This document shows positions 20,230 through 33,108 of a DNA stretch of 64,000 nucleotides, in pieces. How positions within the stretch are numbered: position 1 is the stretch's first letter; each line of letters starts with the position of its first letter. The stretch spans positions 22,597,108 to 22,661,107 of the forward strand of contig NW_024609835.1 in the NCBI RefSeq assembly GCF_016920785.2, written 5' to 3'. The stretch is from Ixodes scapularis (Eukaryota > Arthropoda > Arachnida > Ixodida > Ixodidae). The translations under genes and the position numbers were made by a program. Under the pieces are notes generated by a model. That model was not told where the DNA came from, searched no databases, and was given only the letters and a program-made list of their open reading frames with translations.

Positions 20230-20899
20230 TTAGTCAGAAACAATTTTTTTATCTTTCGAGAACTTGCTATTGCTGTGCTCAAATAAGAATGTTTGGCGCA
20301 ACATCTGTGATAATTCTTTCAAAGTGGTCCAGTGTTTATATGGTGGTATGCTAGTCAGAGAATATATTTTTTTTTTCCTTTCGAAATTTAACTATTGTGC
20401 TCAAATAAGACCAGAGTGTTCAACAAGATATCTGTGATATATACTTAAGATTGCCCAATTGCTTACATGGTTCCATTCGATGCTCAGGTTTACTTCCACG
20501 AATGAAATATTACATTCCATTTTATCACACTTTTATTCATGAAGTCACAGGTTTTTCTTTAAGAAATAAAGCAATTTTCAAAACAAACTACATGTGCACT
20601 GTCTTGAGATAACACAATCACCTAACTTTGATGAAGTACCATAAAATAGATAATAAAATGGAGCAGAAGGCAGGACGCTTTGAAGCATTTGTAAAATGAA
20701 ACAATGTCCATGACAACAATATCCCTGGTTCAATCAGCAACTAAGAAAGCAATCTCTGCAAAAGCAAGCATTTCTTTCTAGAGGTAGTCTAACTTACTTC
20801 TGAGTTCTTTGCAGGGGCAATCCAGATGACCTGTTGGTCTGGCAACTAAACCTCCGAATTTTTTCTGTCACTGTCGACTGCGTCTCGTGCCTTCTGCTC

Positions 20900-21105
20900 A
20901 TAAAAATAAAAAAAAGGCTGTATCGATTTCACCGCGATGCACTCGACACGTATCCGGAGGCAGCACGCTGGCTGTGCGACGAACTTCACAAGGTGTAGGA
21001 GCTGAAGAGAGTATGTAGCTTGTGGACGGCCATGACTGTGGAGCAGGAAGCGAAGTGTGCACTTTACGGCTTCCACGGAAAGGGCTTCACTGAAGGCAAG
21101 GATGT
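20900..21105 (+). pseudogene. Harbinger transposase N-terminal fragment, opposite orientation
   Basis: The plus strand reads RLYRFHRDALDTYPEAARWL then CDELHKV-stop, then TAMTVEQEAKCALYGFHGKG. This parallels RLYREHRDAFELPEEIFRK, RWLCDELREEPEV and VMTVELQVLCALRFYGTGSF in exon 1 of the minus-strand gene. An in-frame stop and a missing segment show it is broken. It faces the intact gene, so it is a separate rearranged copy. Confidence 0.55.
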
Positions 21106-21130
21106 GACGGGGTCCTTGGTGGTCAGGACT

Positions 21131-23914
21131 TCAGTCGTGGTGGCGAGAGGTTCCCTGTCGCTGGCGGCGTCCGTGCTGGGCACCACCGCAGCGAGGGCGC
21201 TGAGGGGCTTCCCGACGGTGTCCCTGGTGGTCGGGACTGCCGTCGTGGCGGCGGACCCCTTGCGTGTGGCGCTCCGTACGGGCACGTCTGCGGCGGGTTC
21301 CGAACCGGGCAACAAGGCGCTGCCTCGGAGCCTTCCCCCTGTCCGAGAAGCCGACCGGAAGGCCGACCGGAGGGCCGGCAGGAGCCAGCCTCTCGGGAGC
21401 CGACGCTGACCTCTCCGAGCTCGGCTTAGAACCGTCCGAGCTCGGCTCAGACTTTAACTCTGACTCCTCAGGGTCGGAGTCTGACTCCGGTTCTGGCTCG
21501 CTCGATGCAAGGCAGATGTTGTGGAGCACAGCACATGCCGAAATAATGGCGGTGGCTGTTGAAGGGTGGTAATACAGAGCCCGGTGCCTTTGCAGACACC
21601 GGAATCTGTTTTTCAACAGCCCGATGCAGCGCTCCACAACAGACCTGATCGAGGAATGCGCCTTATTAAACCGGCCGCAAGCGGTGGAGGTCGCGTGGTT
21701 CCCGGGGACAGGGGTGATGAGCCAAGGCTCCAAGGGGTAGCCGCTGTCACCTGCACATGTAGAGGATGGAACATATTACATTCTTTACTTTTTGAAATAA
21801 AAGGCAAGAAAACAGCTGTGTGCAACTATGTCAATTATAATGTAACTTAAGTGTGACTTAAAAGTGTGTTAATATTTCTGCACTACAGTATAAGTTTACA
21901 TTATGATTAATTAGCACCAGCTTGCCTGCAAACTCCCTGTTATTTCATGTAACTATGTGTTTTCCTGGTGGGTTGTATGGGATGTGTGCACGATTCCTTA
22001 GGGGTGCTGTGTTGTATGCAAGTGCATTATTAGGCCCTTGCATCCGACAGATAAAAGCTCTGTTGCTTTTGGAGTGTGGCCTTGACCTTAGGCACGGGGG
22101 CAGAGCAGAACACGCTGGCCTCGTCTTTGGCAAGCAAAGGGATAAGGCGCCAATTCGACGAACCTCTTTCCTAATCCTCGGTGGAGTTGGAGATGGGGAA
22201 AAGAGAGGGTGTGGTTAGATTGGAAAGGAGTCAGGTCCTGTTGGGACACGGAGGGTCTAATAGGAGGAGCTATATAGGCAGACCGAAGAAGAAGGGTCAG
22301 GGAAAAGAATCCAGTGTGTGAGACAGAGACGACCCGAGGACAGATTTGGCGAGCCCCAAGTGGCCAAGGAGGAATTGATCCCATTCCGTACAAACTGACG
22401 ACCGTCAAAGCGACCAGGCGAGCCCCCAGGTATCAGTGAAAGAGCTCCAACTTCAAGCAAAAACCAACCAGCAAGAGGGTACAGGCAGACAGTAACAGTG
22501 AGTGGGCCGAACCGGACAGCGACTCGCACTGCGGTCGCATGCCTTGCATAGTCTATCACTGTCGTGAGAGTGGTGTAGTGTGGCTTTCGTAGCCTGCAGA
22601 GTGTGAGAGTTATGTGGACATAAACAGAGATTAATGGCCAAACTTTGGGTGTTGTCTCACTTCAAGGAGTTCCAGCAACTGTGTCTGTGTGCCTTACAAC
22701 AAGCACAGTACGTGTGGTACTGTGGCTTTCAAGCAGTGGGAGCCACCGTGTGCATAAGGAATGAATTTAGTATGCTCACCAAGCAGGAACCGGCCGTCGC
22801 GTGGCACCTGCCCTTGCTCGAGTTTGTTTCGGAGCCAGGCAAATTGCCACACGAAGGAGTCGTGCACCGACCCGGGATACCCTTGGGTCGATGCACATTA
22901 TCCGGCAGTCGGCGTCACACAACTGAAAGTGAGAGAGATATTGACATGTAATTACCTGAATCCACAAGTAGTAGATTGTACTTATGGTTCACAAAGCAGT
23001 CGCAATTTCAGAACCTTTTAAGTTATTTTGTCTGACACATGCATCTCAACACACCTTCCTGGATGCAAGGTACAACTAACTACCTTGAAACAAAAATAAT
23101 GTGTTTTTTTTTTACGGAAGCTTGCACGTTTTAACAGACAAGTATTATTTTTTGGAGAAGAGTCTCACGGCTCACATGCTACGTAGAGCACACGCTCGCG
23201 CAGTCGTGAGACCCCACAGCCCGCAGTCATAAAACGGCATACTTAAACCGTATCGGCAATACGTTTTTTTTTTTTTCTACAGATTTGGGGCGCATTTTGA
23301 CAACGTAACATGAGTGTACTTACTACCATCACGTTGAGGGCGTAGAAGTACTTGCGGCACCAGTACGCCGCCTTCGTGACGGTGGGGTCGTTCTTGGATG
23401 GGCCGACGATGGAGACCATGGTCCCGTCCACGCAACCGATGACGCCGGGTATACTGCCGAGTAGCCTGAAGCCCTTCTCCGCGTCGAACCTCTCGCTCGG
23501 CGTCTCGGGGAAGTGGATCCAGCCACGCTGGACTCCGAGACGACGCACGATAGCGACAGACACGGCGCGGACCGCAACGCTGACTGTCTTTTGGTCCCGC
23601 GCTACGTGTTCGTCGCTCGCCACCATGCCTTGGAAGCTCCCCGTGCCGTAGAAGCGCAGTGCACACAACACTTGAAGCTCCACAGTCATGACCATCCACG
23701 AGCTACGCACTCCCCTCACCTCCGGTTCCTCGCGAAGTTCGTCGCACAACCACCGCACCACGATCTTGGGCAGGCGGTATTGCTTCCGAAAGATCTCCTC
23801 CGGGAGCTCGAATGCATCGCGGTGTTCCCGATACAGCCTTTCGGGCGAAAAAAAAAGCTCTATTAAAGAAAAAGTCGAAATGACGAGACGACGACGCCTT
23901 GCCGCCGAAAACAT
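21131..23914 (-). CDS. Harbinger (HARBI1-like) transposase gene, three exons, one frameshift
   Basis: The exons are 23914-23324 (ATG start), 22922-22780 and 21750-21131. Introns begin GTAAGT and GTGAGC and end TTTCAG and GTGCAG; phases 0 and 1 match. Exon 1 carries RWLCDELREEPEV and the first catalytic Asp in GCVDGTMVSI. Exon 2 carries CDADCRIMCIDPR and the second Asp in PGSVHDSFVWQF. Exon 3 carries GDSGYPLEPWLITPVPGN and the catalytic Glu in SVVERCIGLLKNRF. All three DDE residues are visible. One extra G in the GGG run around 22885 shifts the frame between CIDPR and PGSVHDS; otherwise about 450 residues are open. The tail after LHNIC is acidic, then Arg-rich and low complexity. The enzyme would cut and paste DNA at TWA sites. 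Confidence 0.8.
21900..22720. other. intron 2 of the transposase gene, possible insertion with TATA-like site
   Basis: This roughly 1-kb intron is long for a transposase gene. It contains AGCTATATAGGCAGACC at about 22268 and a downstream ACATAAACAGAGATTAATGG segment, a layout that could be a solo LTR. I could not find clean TG..CA ends or a 5-bp duplication, so this is only a suggestion. Confidence 0.2.
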
Positions 23915-24120
23915 GCTGCCAATGACACCTAGTTCCGAGCAAGTACCTTTTGAAACGTACTCGGTACAAAACGAAACGTCATTTTGTTGTCACGTCCGGT
24001 AGCCGACTCCGCCCAGTTTTGCCGACTCCGCCCACATTCTTCTAGGGAAATTACGTCACTTTTGTTTCCAACCAATCAGACGTGATGACGTCACTTCCGT
24101 GTACTAAAAAAAGGTACATG

Positions 24121-27100
24121 TACAATGTCGAACCTAGCTATCCTGGTCAACTGTAGGTTGCAAAGTTTGCTGCCGATTTCTTTCCAGCAAAAGCACTCCC
24201 GGCTCAAAGTCGGGCAGCATCACGAATTTGTTACATTCGCACCTAGTAAAGAAATCGTATGCGTGCATACTCAACTCGAAGTACGCACTTCGTGCTTGAC
24301 GTTTGCACGAGCGATGTCTTCAGCCACGAGAAGGGGGCGACGGCTCGGTGACGTCTTCGTGCAAATCGGCTTGGTGGTTGGGCGTGTCGGACGGGATGAA
24401 TACCAATTCTTTTGATCGGTTAACAATTTCTTTCAAAGGAAGACAGAATTCGCCGGTACAGCGAACGACAGTTCTGAAGTAGAGGTTCCACGCCCGACGT
24501 CCGCTGCCATCGCCGTCCCCACGAATCCCATGATACGCGAAGCGACGCCATGCTGAGAATTACGCAGTGAACGCACAGAATGCTTCCAGTATACTCTGTG
24601 CAACTTTTTTTTTTTTTCACTCAACCTATCTGCAGCTTTGTAAAGCCCAAAAATGATTTTTTTTTCTATTTTTAATATTGAGTGTGTGCCTTCAATGACC
24701 AACGACTTTGATTAAAGTTGGTGGTCGTGTCTACACCTTAGAAAACGGCCCGTGACCACGGGGAAGAGAATGAGCGCGACTGAAACCGGCCAGTTCTCGA
24801 TCGGCGGTTTTCGGCGGAAAGAAACCGAATTTCGAGCCGCAAATTCTGTTGTGGGTAGTTGGGCTCTCATATGTCACGTACAACTAAAAACACCGGAGAG
24901 CATAAATGCCCTGTCAGTGTCCCTTTAACAAAATAATTTTTTTTCTAGATCGGCAGAGTTTATGGTGTTGTCAGACCCACGAACTTTGAGCAGATATTTA
25001 TTTATTTATGAATGACTGGGTGTCTCGTCGGTTTCGATATTTGAGCACAAAATATTAAACATCATTCTCAAAAAAGAAAGATGAAAATTAAAGTTCCATC
25101 GTTGAGAACCATCTACCGAGGAAGAAAATTTTACTTTTTTTTCCGTATCTCCCAGAGTCACGAGCATTTTGCTGTTGTTGATTGATGACTGCCGGTGCTG
25201 CCACACGACCCCTGCAAGAACCTCAATCCGCAATCCAGCCTACAATAATAAACATCAGTCTTTGTAACCCTACAAACTAGGGTGGCCATAATCCTCATAG
25301 TAGAAAGCAGGAGATAAGAGGAGGATTGAGCTGAGTTAAAAAATTTGTTTCTACTCATTTAACGTAAAAACAAAATTGTTTCGCCAGTTCTTCAAAGAAG
25401 TTGACTCTCCATCACAAAAAGAAAAAAAAGAGTTTCCAACAAAGTGTGTTTGACGTGCCTGCGAGCAGACTGGGTTGTTTACTGCTCTAGCAGAACCTTT
25501 AGATACAGATACTTTGTCGAAGTATAATTCCAAAAGAGTTTTTATTTCTCCCACTTCAGCTGCGTGTGACGAAAACCCCAACACGTCAAAAGCGATGACT
25601 CTTATTTAAAGACACCAGCCTGGCTCAGATCTCTGAGGTGTCTTGGGAGATCTTGGGATCTCGTTTTTTGCGGAAGAAGACCCTGGAAAAAGAAAGCTTT
25701 CGTCAGTAAAAACTTTGTGACGCCTTACCAAGGAGACTGCAGGCGGCAGAGATGAGTCATTCGGTTCCCGATCGCCAGCTTCTGTTTCACGGTCTCTTTT
25801 GAGATACCATTAAACGAAAGCTGGTATAGCGGGGAAACCGCGTGTCCCTTATCTCCTATAGTAACTCGATACTGGGAAAGTAGCGCCACGGTCACCATAT
25901 TGTCGCAATTTTAGTCCATGAAACGAGCAATTTGTCTTTGGCATCCACATTCTTGGTGAGACAATCGAAATTTGCGGTGTAAACTTGCTTTATAAAAACA
26001 TTTCTTGTATACCACGATTGTGTTAGCCGCAGATCTGCGCGAAACAAGCGCTCTACTTTGCGCCACCATCACATGCGGCGTCGGTACTTAGCGTTGTAAA
26101 ACTATTTGCCGAGAATTTTACCATGTTTTGAAAAACACTTCGATTCTTAGGCGTACTCTGGTTTCAGACTCTTATCCAAGTGCATCTTGGCGGCAGCTGC
26201 CCTGCAACGGTCAAAGCGCGGACCCAAGACCAGCCCAAAAGTTAAAGCTCAATCTTGCAATGTCATGCTCTTTCGAACAGCGAGGCATTCCTTATTGCCT
26301 GGCCACGCGCGCGCGCTACACTTTGTTTTTTACGAGAAAGGGTAGGGAGGCGGGCGGGCGGGCAAGACTGGTGAATTGTCTGGCCTTGGCTCCGCGCTTC
26401 GGCCGTCGGAGGGTAGGACAGTTGCCGCAAAGATGCGCTTGGATAAGGATCCGAAAACAGAATACGCGTCAGAATTTAAGGGTTTTTCAAAACATGCTAA
26501 AATGCTCGGCATGCTTCATACTCGTCTAAAAAGGGTCGATAGTGGGGTCATTGATGACCCCCAGTAGGTTTCTAATTGAAACAATGGCCTTCAAATGAAC
26601 AAATATAAAGTTGTTTTCCAAAAAACAAAAAAAAATTTTTCTAAACTTTTTTTTAAATGGGCTCCTGGGCAGACACTAACACAGCATCAACCTTTTTCTT
26701 TTTTTTTGTGCTATGCTTAGTTTTCGTAGGAGCGGTTTGGCCTGCGTTTTCTGAAACACTCTGTATATACAAATAAATATATATATATATATTGCTCACT
26801 TTTTCTTTAAAAAAAAGTTTTTTTTCTCAAAGAAAAAGTTAGCGCGTAAACGAGCTGGTGTAACTTTAACATATTCACACACATAAAAAAAAGACAGGGA
26901 AAAAGAGGTTTGGTCACACCGTCAAATCTACCAGCATTCAGAACCCTGCAAATTCAGTGAACAGGCGTCCATTTGCACTAGAATCGTAATTGAGAAAGCT
27001 TCTAAAAAGCAAACTTTTTTGCACGAGCTGGTGGTGAAACAGAAAGAAGGACTTGCTTTGCTGTGTCATGTTATCGTGACCGCGGCGTGTGCAAAGTGGG

Positions 27101-27300
27101 TGGTGAAAACTACAGTTTGTCTTGATGGGTGGTTTTTGTGCGTCTTTTGTGTTCTTTCTTTTCTTTTTGTTCCGACTATATTTATGAGCTTACTGGTTGA
27201 CTTAATTTAAAGTGGCGTTTGAGACCTCGTGTTTGTCCTGTCCCTCTATTTTTTTTACCCTATCTCGTCTTTTTTTGTGATTATGTTTTTTATCGCCTTT
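24121..27300. other. 3.2-kb stretch without recognised genes
   Basis: AT-rich intergenic or intronic DNA with a GTGTCCCTTTAAC MITE-like end near 24921, an (AT)n tract near 26775 and several T-runs. Short frames, including the 96-codon one at 24125-24415, show no domain. Confidence 0.4.
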
Positions 27301-27531
27301 CTATAAAGCGCGAAAACAATGGATGCCGCACCAAAAGCAGGTGATAGGTAACGCGGTCCAGACCAAGGTCTGGACGCAGAGGAAGGTGCCCAGGTAGAAG
27401 AGAATGAGCCCCGGTATGGAGCCTCGGAGCTCCAGGGCTCCCAACCAGGCCAGGGGCAGCGTCAGGGTCAGGTTCAGCGTGAACAGGACTCCGCACACGA
27501 GCCCGCACCGGGACCTCTTCTTCGGTGCCAC
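27301..27531 (-). CDS. two-pass membrane exon, probable alternative last exon of MARCH-like gene
   Basis: The exon follows a good acceptor (CCGTCCCTCACAG just above 27531) and is phase 0, encoding 76 residues to a TAG. It opens VAPKKRSRCGLVCGVLF. Hydrophobic segments at about residues 10-33 and 42-66 (GLILFYLGTFLCVQTLVW) look like two membrane helices with a short luminal loop and a Cys-rich end. It is GC-rich with C/G-ended codons, unlike the surrounding DNA. Joined to exon 2 of the RING-CH gene (RSK|VAPKKRS) it gives about 172 residues. The RING-then-two-helix plan and the K/R-rich lead-in fit MARCH2/3-type ligases. No transcript evidence is available. Confidence 0.55.
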   Translation of the reverse strand: MAPKKRSRCGLVCGVLFTLNLTLTLPLAWLGALELRGSIPGLILFYLGTFLCVQTLVWTALPITCFWCGIHCFRAL

Positions 27532-27599
27532 CTGTGAGGGACGGGGCGGCCTTCGGCGTTAAAAGAGGGGTGCTGAATAGACCCTTTTCAAATGTTCGC

Positions 27600-30500
27600 G
27601 CCATCTATCGAGTGCTCCATCTAGTTGCTGCAGCGCCGATTATCCGAGTCCGCCATTTTTTAGTCACGCACTCTGAGCATGTATTGGAAAGGAGTGCCTC
27701 GTCAGCGTTCGGCGAGCACTCGGATCCAATCAGACGTTTCGTGCCCAAATGGCGACCGCCATTGTTGCCTGGTGGACTTTTAAAAACGGCCTGTTGGCTG
27801 TATTGATGTTCCTACTTTCACTACACACTGCCCAAAATGAAACATTACTCACAGGTTTGTTTTTCTCTATGCGCACTGTGGTTTCTTTCACTTTATGAGC
27901 GAGCGAAGCCAAATCTACAAGCACGAGCTTGTTACCCTGAATGACGCTTGCATCGGATGACCAACCATGCTGGAAGCCAGGAGCTATCCTCTGTCGGTTC
28001 TGCTGCTTCTGTTGCGCTCGTATTTAAAGTAAAAAAGAAAAAAAAAAGATTCGAAATTACAAAAAAAAAAAAAAAAACGTGACTAAATTAGTTTGCAGTC
28101 ACATCATGCGGGCACGTGATATAGTACCGATTATGTGCCACCGACGTTCATCGTGGCCACGCACTGGAGCCACCAACGCGCCGTACACTTGTTTAGTTGT
28201 TACAACAGGGAAACAAAGATAGAGTTTATTGAACAGATTTTAGTTGGGCTTGGCGTTTGAAATAATGCTGCGTAACGAACAAAGCTTTGTGAAGTTAATT
28301 GCTCGACAGGTGGCGTATTTTCTGTAGTCTTTTGCGAGCATAAGATTTTTGTTTTTGGTGTTTAAAGTTGAACTCTAATAATTTAACGCCACTTATTACG
28401 TCGACGAAGAGGTGGAAAATATAGACGTGCTATTATAAACACGCTTGACACCCAGTGATTGCAGGTGATCAAGGCGGCGAATGACAATACAAGATATCTT
28501 CTGCGTCAGTAAGCTTGCTTTACTAATTCTGAGAAAGCGCCGAGATGACAGCATGATATCTATCGTCTAGCGGTTTTACCGTGTAATATAGACAGACATG
28601 TAGCACGTCAGCCTTTATATATAAATAGCACCCTCTTCTTTACACTCGAGCGAACAGCGTACTGACTAACAATTTGAGAAAAACACACTAACGGCGCTTG
28701 TCTTTTTGGTAACGTAGACAAGTCTGTTGCAAATCGGCCAACATAGCATTCTGGCGTGAGCGGTTGCCCAGCCTATCGACAGAAATTATTCTAAAGAGCT
28801 CTGCTGATGAACAAAATGTTAAAACACGAGTTAACTGGTGGAAGCCTTACAGAGTGTACGAAAGATCATTATTGTACCAGAGATGTTAGACAGAAGGGTC
28901 TATATATTCCTCCGCAAAGGGAGAAACGATCTTGTAACCTATGTTCTTTCAGAAAGGGAGAAACTTTCGTCCCTGAAAGCAGGGGAGAAAAGTCCCTTCC
29001 TCGTCTGCCTCTCATTATGACGGCCCCGAATCGAACGAATCGAGCTCAATGAGGCTTAACGAGGACGCTACGTCTATTCGGTCTTTGCAAAGAACGCTAA
29101 TGCGATTCAGCCAAAAATACTTGGCACATTTTGAAAACAGGCCAATAACTGGGACTACTTGCGGTTGCGGAGTTGGATTGCAACGGTTGCGAGCACATGT
29201 TATGAGTTGCGAAGATGGCCATCTTAGTTCAGTTTACATAGCGCTGCTGGTACACATTGGGACATCGCTGTTTCTAACGGCTTTGTTCGCTCGTTTGACA
29301 AAATTAGTAAGAAAAACGTCGACGCAACCAAGGTGTTGTTCGTGTTTGGATTGGAAGATTGAATTACAGGCGGCCTTCGCTGCCACTGACGCTGGATCAG
29401 CCTAACATCGCTTACTAAACAACGTGTGCGACGTGCATGAAAACCGAAACCGAAAGATGATGCGGCGGGAGGATGGAACTTTCCTCCCGTCTGCCTGGAG
29501 AAGGAGAAAAACGTCTCGTTCCTTTCTTCTTCTCGCGTCCGCATGGGGGCTTGTCAGAAGAAGGGAGAAAAACGCGCCGCTCCACCTTTTCCTTCTTAGA
29601 GTGTAGTACTCCTCGCGCCATAGCGATGACTCAGTATGTTAGCCATTTTCGAGACACCGCCGTCTGGAATAATATCACGACCTATTGCTCGTGCCTTACA
29701 AGTGTGACATATATCTATCTGTGCGATCGAAAGGTAGCGTGTGATACCATCGTGTGCATCACTTGCCAATGTTGCGTGGACGCTTGGAGCAGGAAGGATG
29801 AGCTTCAGGTAGGACGAGTTCCTCTTCCATTCTACCGTGGTCTTGAGGAACTCACTGCAAGCCGATCATGACAAACTTTACTTGGGACTCCGGATTACTC
29901 TGATAAAAGCGTTGAACACAAGTTATCTCTTTTTTTTTCTTTCCAAATGGAATGGCTTATTTCGGATGGCACAGACGCCAACTCACAATTTGTGTACAAG
30001 CACGATTTTAGATTTTCATATAGAGTCGTTGTTCACTGAGCACACGCGGAAACAAGATCAGGGGTCAGATTTTTGTTGCCCACCAAAGCCCTCGGATGGT
30101 TGCAGATGTTTAGCTACCTAGAGTCGCTTTATGTTCTCAAAGTCCCGCGTAGCATAGTGTCCGGTCGAACTAAATAATTTTTGACTATCTTGAAACCGGA
30201 AAAATGAACGAATAAAGGACAAACGTAAAATTCCGGCGGAAGTTTTGAACAGGTTGTGAATAGACTAAAACGTTCCTGGTTCTGCTGCAGTTGATAGTGG
30301 GACAGACAACGGATCCCCGGCAGCCAGAGGTTGGGACGCGGCGACAACAGCGACGCTCGCCCTCGCTCGTGTTTCTAAAGCGACAGCTTTGCGGGTGACA
30401 CATTGCAGAGGTTTTGACCTCGTGGGTTGTCGTCGCCGCTATGGAAAAACCATTTTCTCCGCTCTTGGCGTGAGGCCAGGGAAGTCGCATTTTTACGTCG

Positions 30501-31992
30501 GCCGCTCAGCGACGAGATGGAAACGACGCAACGAAAAAAGAATCTTCCGTGTCGTCTGCTTAAAAGACTTGTATTCCAACATAGCTCGCGTAATGCGAAA
30601 TACTTATTTGGTAGTATCCAGTTGCTACGCGCATTGTTGTATTTTTTTTTTTTTTTTTTAAGGAAGTATTGCAGTTGGTTTTTTTAACATCCAAGCAGGA
30701 GAGGGTTACACAAGGTTTCGAACAGAACAGCAGAACGGTCAATATTTGGGGCATGCACACAATTGGAGGGCAGTGAATTCCAATCATTAATCGTACGCAC
30801 GAAAAAAGGAGCATATAAACGTGTTATTTTTAGAAGCATATAGTCTAACTTTCTTTTTTTTTTCTTTTTTTTTTTTGGGGGGGGGGGGGGGGGGATTTAA
30901 TTTTCCAGAGCGCTGGGGAGGCGGCAAAAAATATAAGGTTTTCTCTAGGCCGGGCTTATTATTGTAGTCAAAACTTCCACCGCGCTTACCCACTTCCCGG
31001 GTCACTGGTGGCAGTCGCATATACAGCGTTAAGCACGACGTCTATAAGAATTAACCACGTCGCACGTCCGTCCTCAGGTATGGGGCGGCACCACTCCACC
31101 CGCATTGCGCGACCGTGCCAGAGTTTTCGCTTTCGTGTCTTCGCAGATTGTGGGCGAAGAGTACAACATTTTGCCAGCATTCGTACGACAACCACCAGGA
31201 TTGCCACATCCGACAGCTTGACACTACGGCTTTTGAGAAGTCATTTGTTGCCACTTCGGGACCATTTTAGAAGTATGGGCAGCATAGGACGCTAAACACG
31301 GCAGTCTGAGACGCGTTCCAGGCACCATAGTGAAAGCGCACCTATCTAAAAATCATTGTGGTTGTCTTTGGGCACTTTGAATAAAGGTTACGATGATTAT
31401 TATAATTATTAAGGCGTGATGGCGTCACGCAAGTGCCAAATGCTTGGTGAGATCAGCATGTCGGAAGGTGATAGCGTGTTGGTTGTCACCGGGGCCTTCA
31501 TAGCAAATTATCAAATAGCTAGTGGTAACAGACGACGTAGTGCCACGCTGAGTGAAATCCACGTAAACTTACAGTCAGAGGCGAGAAAGGTATGGCGTGT
31601 CTCTCAAATGGCCGGCCTCCGGCACGCACTCTATGCCATCGGTCGTGGTTTGGCTGCGTGCTCGCACCCGAGTTTTACAAGACGCCCCAGCGCTATACAA
31701 GGTAAGAATCTCGAGCTGAAGGCGGGAAAACTGAAGCTCTTCTCCACCGTTTTTTTCCTTGTCATTTACTATAGCTGCTGAAGAAACCATTCCAATAGTC
31801 TGAGTTGCTACTTTTGCCTAATAGCCACTCTGTGGAGCACTTCCTGAACATGCGCTATAGATTCATTGTGCGAAATGTCAGACGCCGCGCATGGTGCCAC
31901 AGCTCGGAGACTCGTCAAAGCCGTTATTCTTTTCTTTCTCCTTTACAACATACACTTGCGGCAATGTCATTGAGTCAAACGTCCGATCGGGC
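27600..31992. other. probable intronic DNA, no firm gene
   Basis: This holds an 18-G run (30877-30894), T-runs, and a segment at about 31290-31330 shared with 7060-7110. A plus-strand Cys-containing frame at about 29640-29810 (VTYIYLCDRKVACDTIVC) ends at a possible donor (CAG|GTAGGA) but has no family resemblance and no start I trust. Confidence 0.35.
28612..28660 (+). promoter_or_regulatory. possible TATA promoter
   Basis: TTTATATATAAATAGCACC is a strong TATA-box match, followed about 25 bp on by a pyrimidine-rich TTCTTTACACTCG segment that could be an initiator. No gene downstream is recognised, so this is a motif match only. Confidence 0.2.
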
Positions 31993-32211
31993 TCACATGA
32001 AGTAGATGACGGGCCTCCGGAACCAGAACATGCTGTGGCCGACGCTGAAGACGTACAGGGTGACCGAGAAGAGAGAGTAGCGCAGGCTGGCCACGAAGGC
32101 GCAGCTGAGCGGCAGCAGGAACAGGACGCAGAACGTGAGGCCCACGGCGCGCAGCAGGTAGCCCAGGGGCTTCCTGCGAGCGTCGCGGTCCTGCAGCAGC
32201 TCCAGATACGA
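31993..32211 (-). CDS. two-pass membrane exon, probable alternative last exon of MARCH-like gene
   Basis: A long pyrimidine tract (TTTCCCGTTCCGCTACTTCCAG) precedes this exon. From 32211 it reads 72 residues in phase 0 to a TGA at 31993-31995. It opens SYLELLQDRDARRKPLGYLL, followed by hydrophobic segments at about residues 24-42 (GLTFCVLFLLPLSCAFVA) and 46-64, then RRPVIYFM. The lead-in LELLQDRDARRKPL and the FLLPL turn resemble the TM1 region of MARCH2/3 proteins. The exon is GC-rich and keeps the phase of RING exon 2. The alternative acceptor CTAAG| at 32268 would change phase and is weak. It cannot splice onward to 27531 in frame, so I infer two alternative ends. Confidence 0.55.
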   Translation of the reverse strand, partial: SYLELLQDRDARRKPLGYLLRAVGLTFCVLFLLPLSCAFVASLRYSLFSVTLYVFSVGHSMFWFRRPVIYFM

Positions 32212-32399
32212 CTGGAAGTAGCGGAACGGGAAACGCGTCAGGGTATATAGTTGCCAGTTCCCGGAGACTTAGCCGCAACATTGTGGATTTTGAGCAAGCC
32301 ACTGAAAACTACCACAGAGAGGGCCGTCGCGGTAGCTGTTTCAGAGTGACGTACTTCTTGGGTATGTTACCTTTAAAGGGTAATTAAAGTTAGTTAGTT

Positions 32400-33104
32400 T
32401 TAAAAAAAACACGTAAGTTGGAGTTACAGTTACCACAAGAAGTAATGCGTTAAAGCAACCGTCCCATCGAAAAAGTAACCCCGTCACCTTTAAGTTATTT
32501 TTTCACCAACAACATACACAACGTATAATGCAAAACCAAGGGCAAAGCAGACACAAAATGCCACATAGTAAGTTTATTAGATGTACTAAGATGGACGGGT
32601 ATTGTCTTCCTTATTTTGTACCCCAGCGCTATTGTAACAAAACTAATAAAAAGACGTTTTTATTGTTTTTTCTTGCATAAAAAGCAAAAAAAGATAAAAA
32701 ACGAGACCCTATTCGTTTCAAGTATTAACGAGCCTATTAAGCAAATTTCTACAACACGCAGTAAACTTTACATTAATTCCTATGCCAAAACAAAACATAA
32801 CCATATCGCCCGTCACCTCGCTGACGGTGCAAGTGGAGGATTCAACACACTAAATTAGATTTGTTAGTCGATAAAAATAAGAAGATGTGGTGCAGAACGA
32901 AGCAAAGGCGAAAATGGGAGAAACTACATGCGCTTGGGGTGGCCTGCTGCCTTTATTCGTCGTCAAACTGTTTGCACTGCCCTAAATGCATACACTAAAT
33001 GAGCCTTGTTCTGCTGTCCAGTATGAATTGGGCAAGAGTATGGCTATAATTATTAAAAATGTCAAAATAAAGTTGGGAAAACTTTGAGACAGAGGAGTTA
33101 TAAC
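32400..33104. other. intronic AT-rich stretch
   Basis: AAGTAAC/GTTAC-type segments at about 32380-32500 recall the hAT-derived repeats elsewhere in the window. Nothing else is recognised. Confidence 0.35.
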
Positions 33105-33108
33105 TTAA

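Larger units (their letters stand above)
19525..24103 (-). mobile_element. PIF/Harbinger-type DNA transposon (boundaries tentative)
   Basis: The transposase gene at 21131-23914 is bracketed by possible inverted ends: GTACATGGAAGTGACGTAAT near 19520 and ACGTCACTTCCGTGTAC near 24090 (about 18 of 21 bases match). I found no matching 3-bp target duplication, so the limits are uncertain. Inside are a smaller Harbinger MITE (20055-20229), an inverted transposase fragment (20900-21105) and the three-exon gene. Confidence 0.45.

Noticed and set aside
31997..32267. Membrane exon beginning at the CTAAG| acceptor and splicing on through TTCAT|GTGAGC to 27531
   Set aside because: Phases do not match either neighbour. 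The acceptor after TTCCGCTACTTCCAG and the in-frame stop give a consistent last exon.
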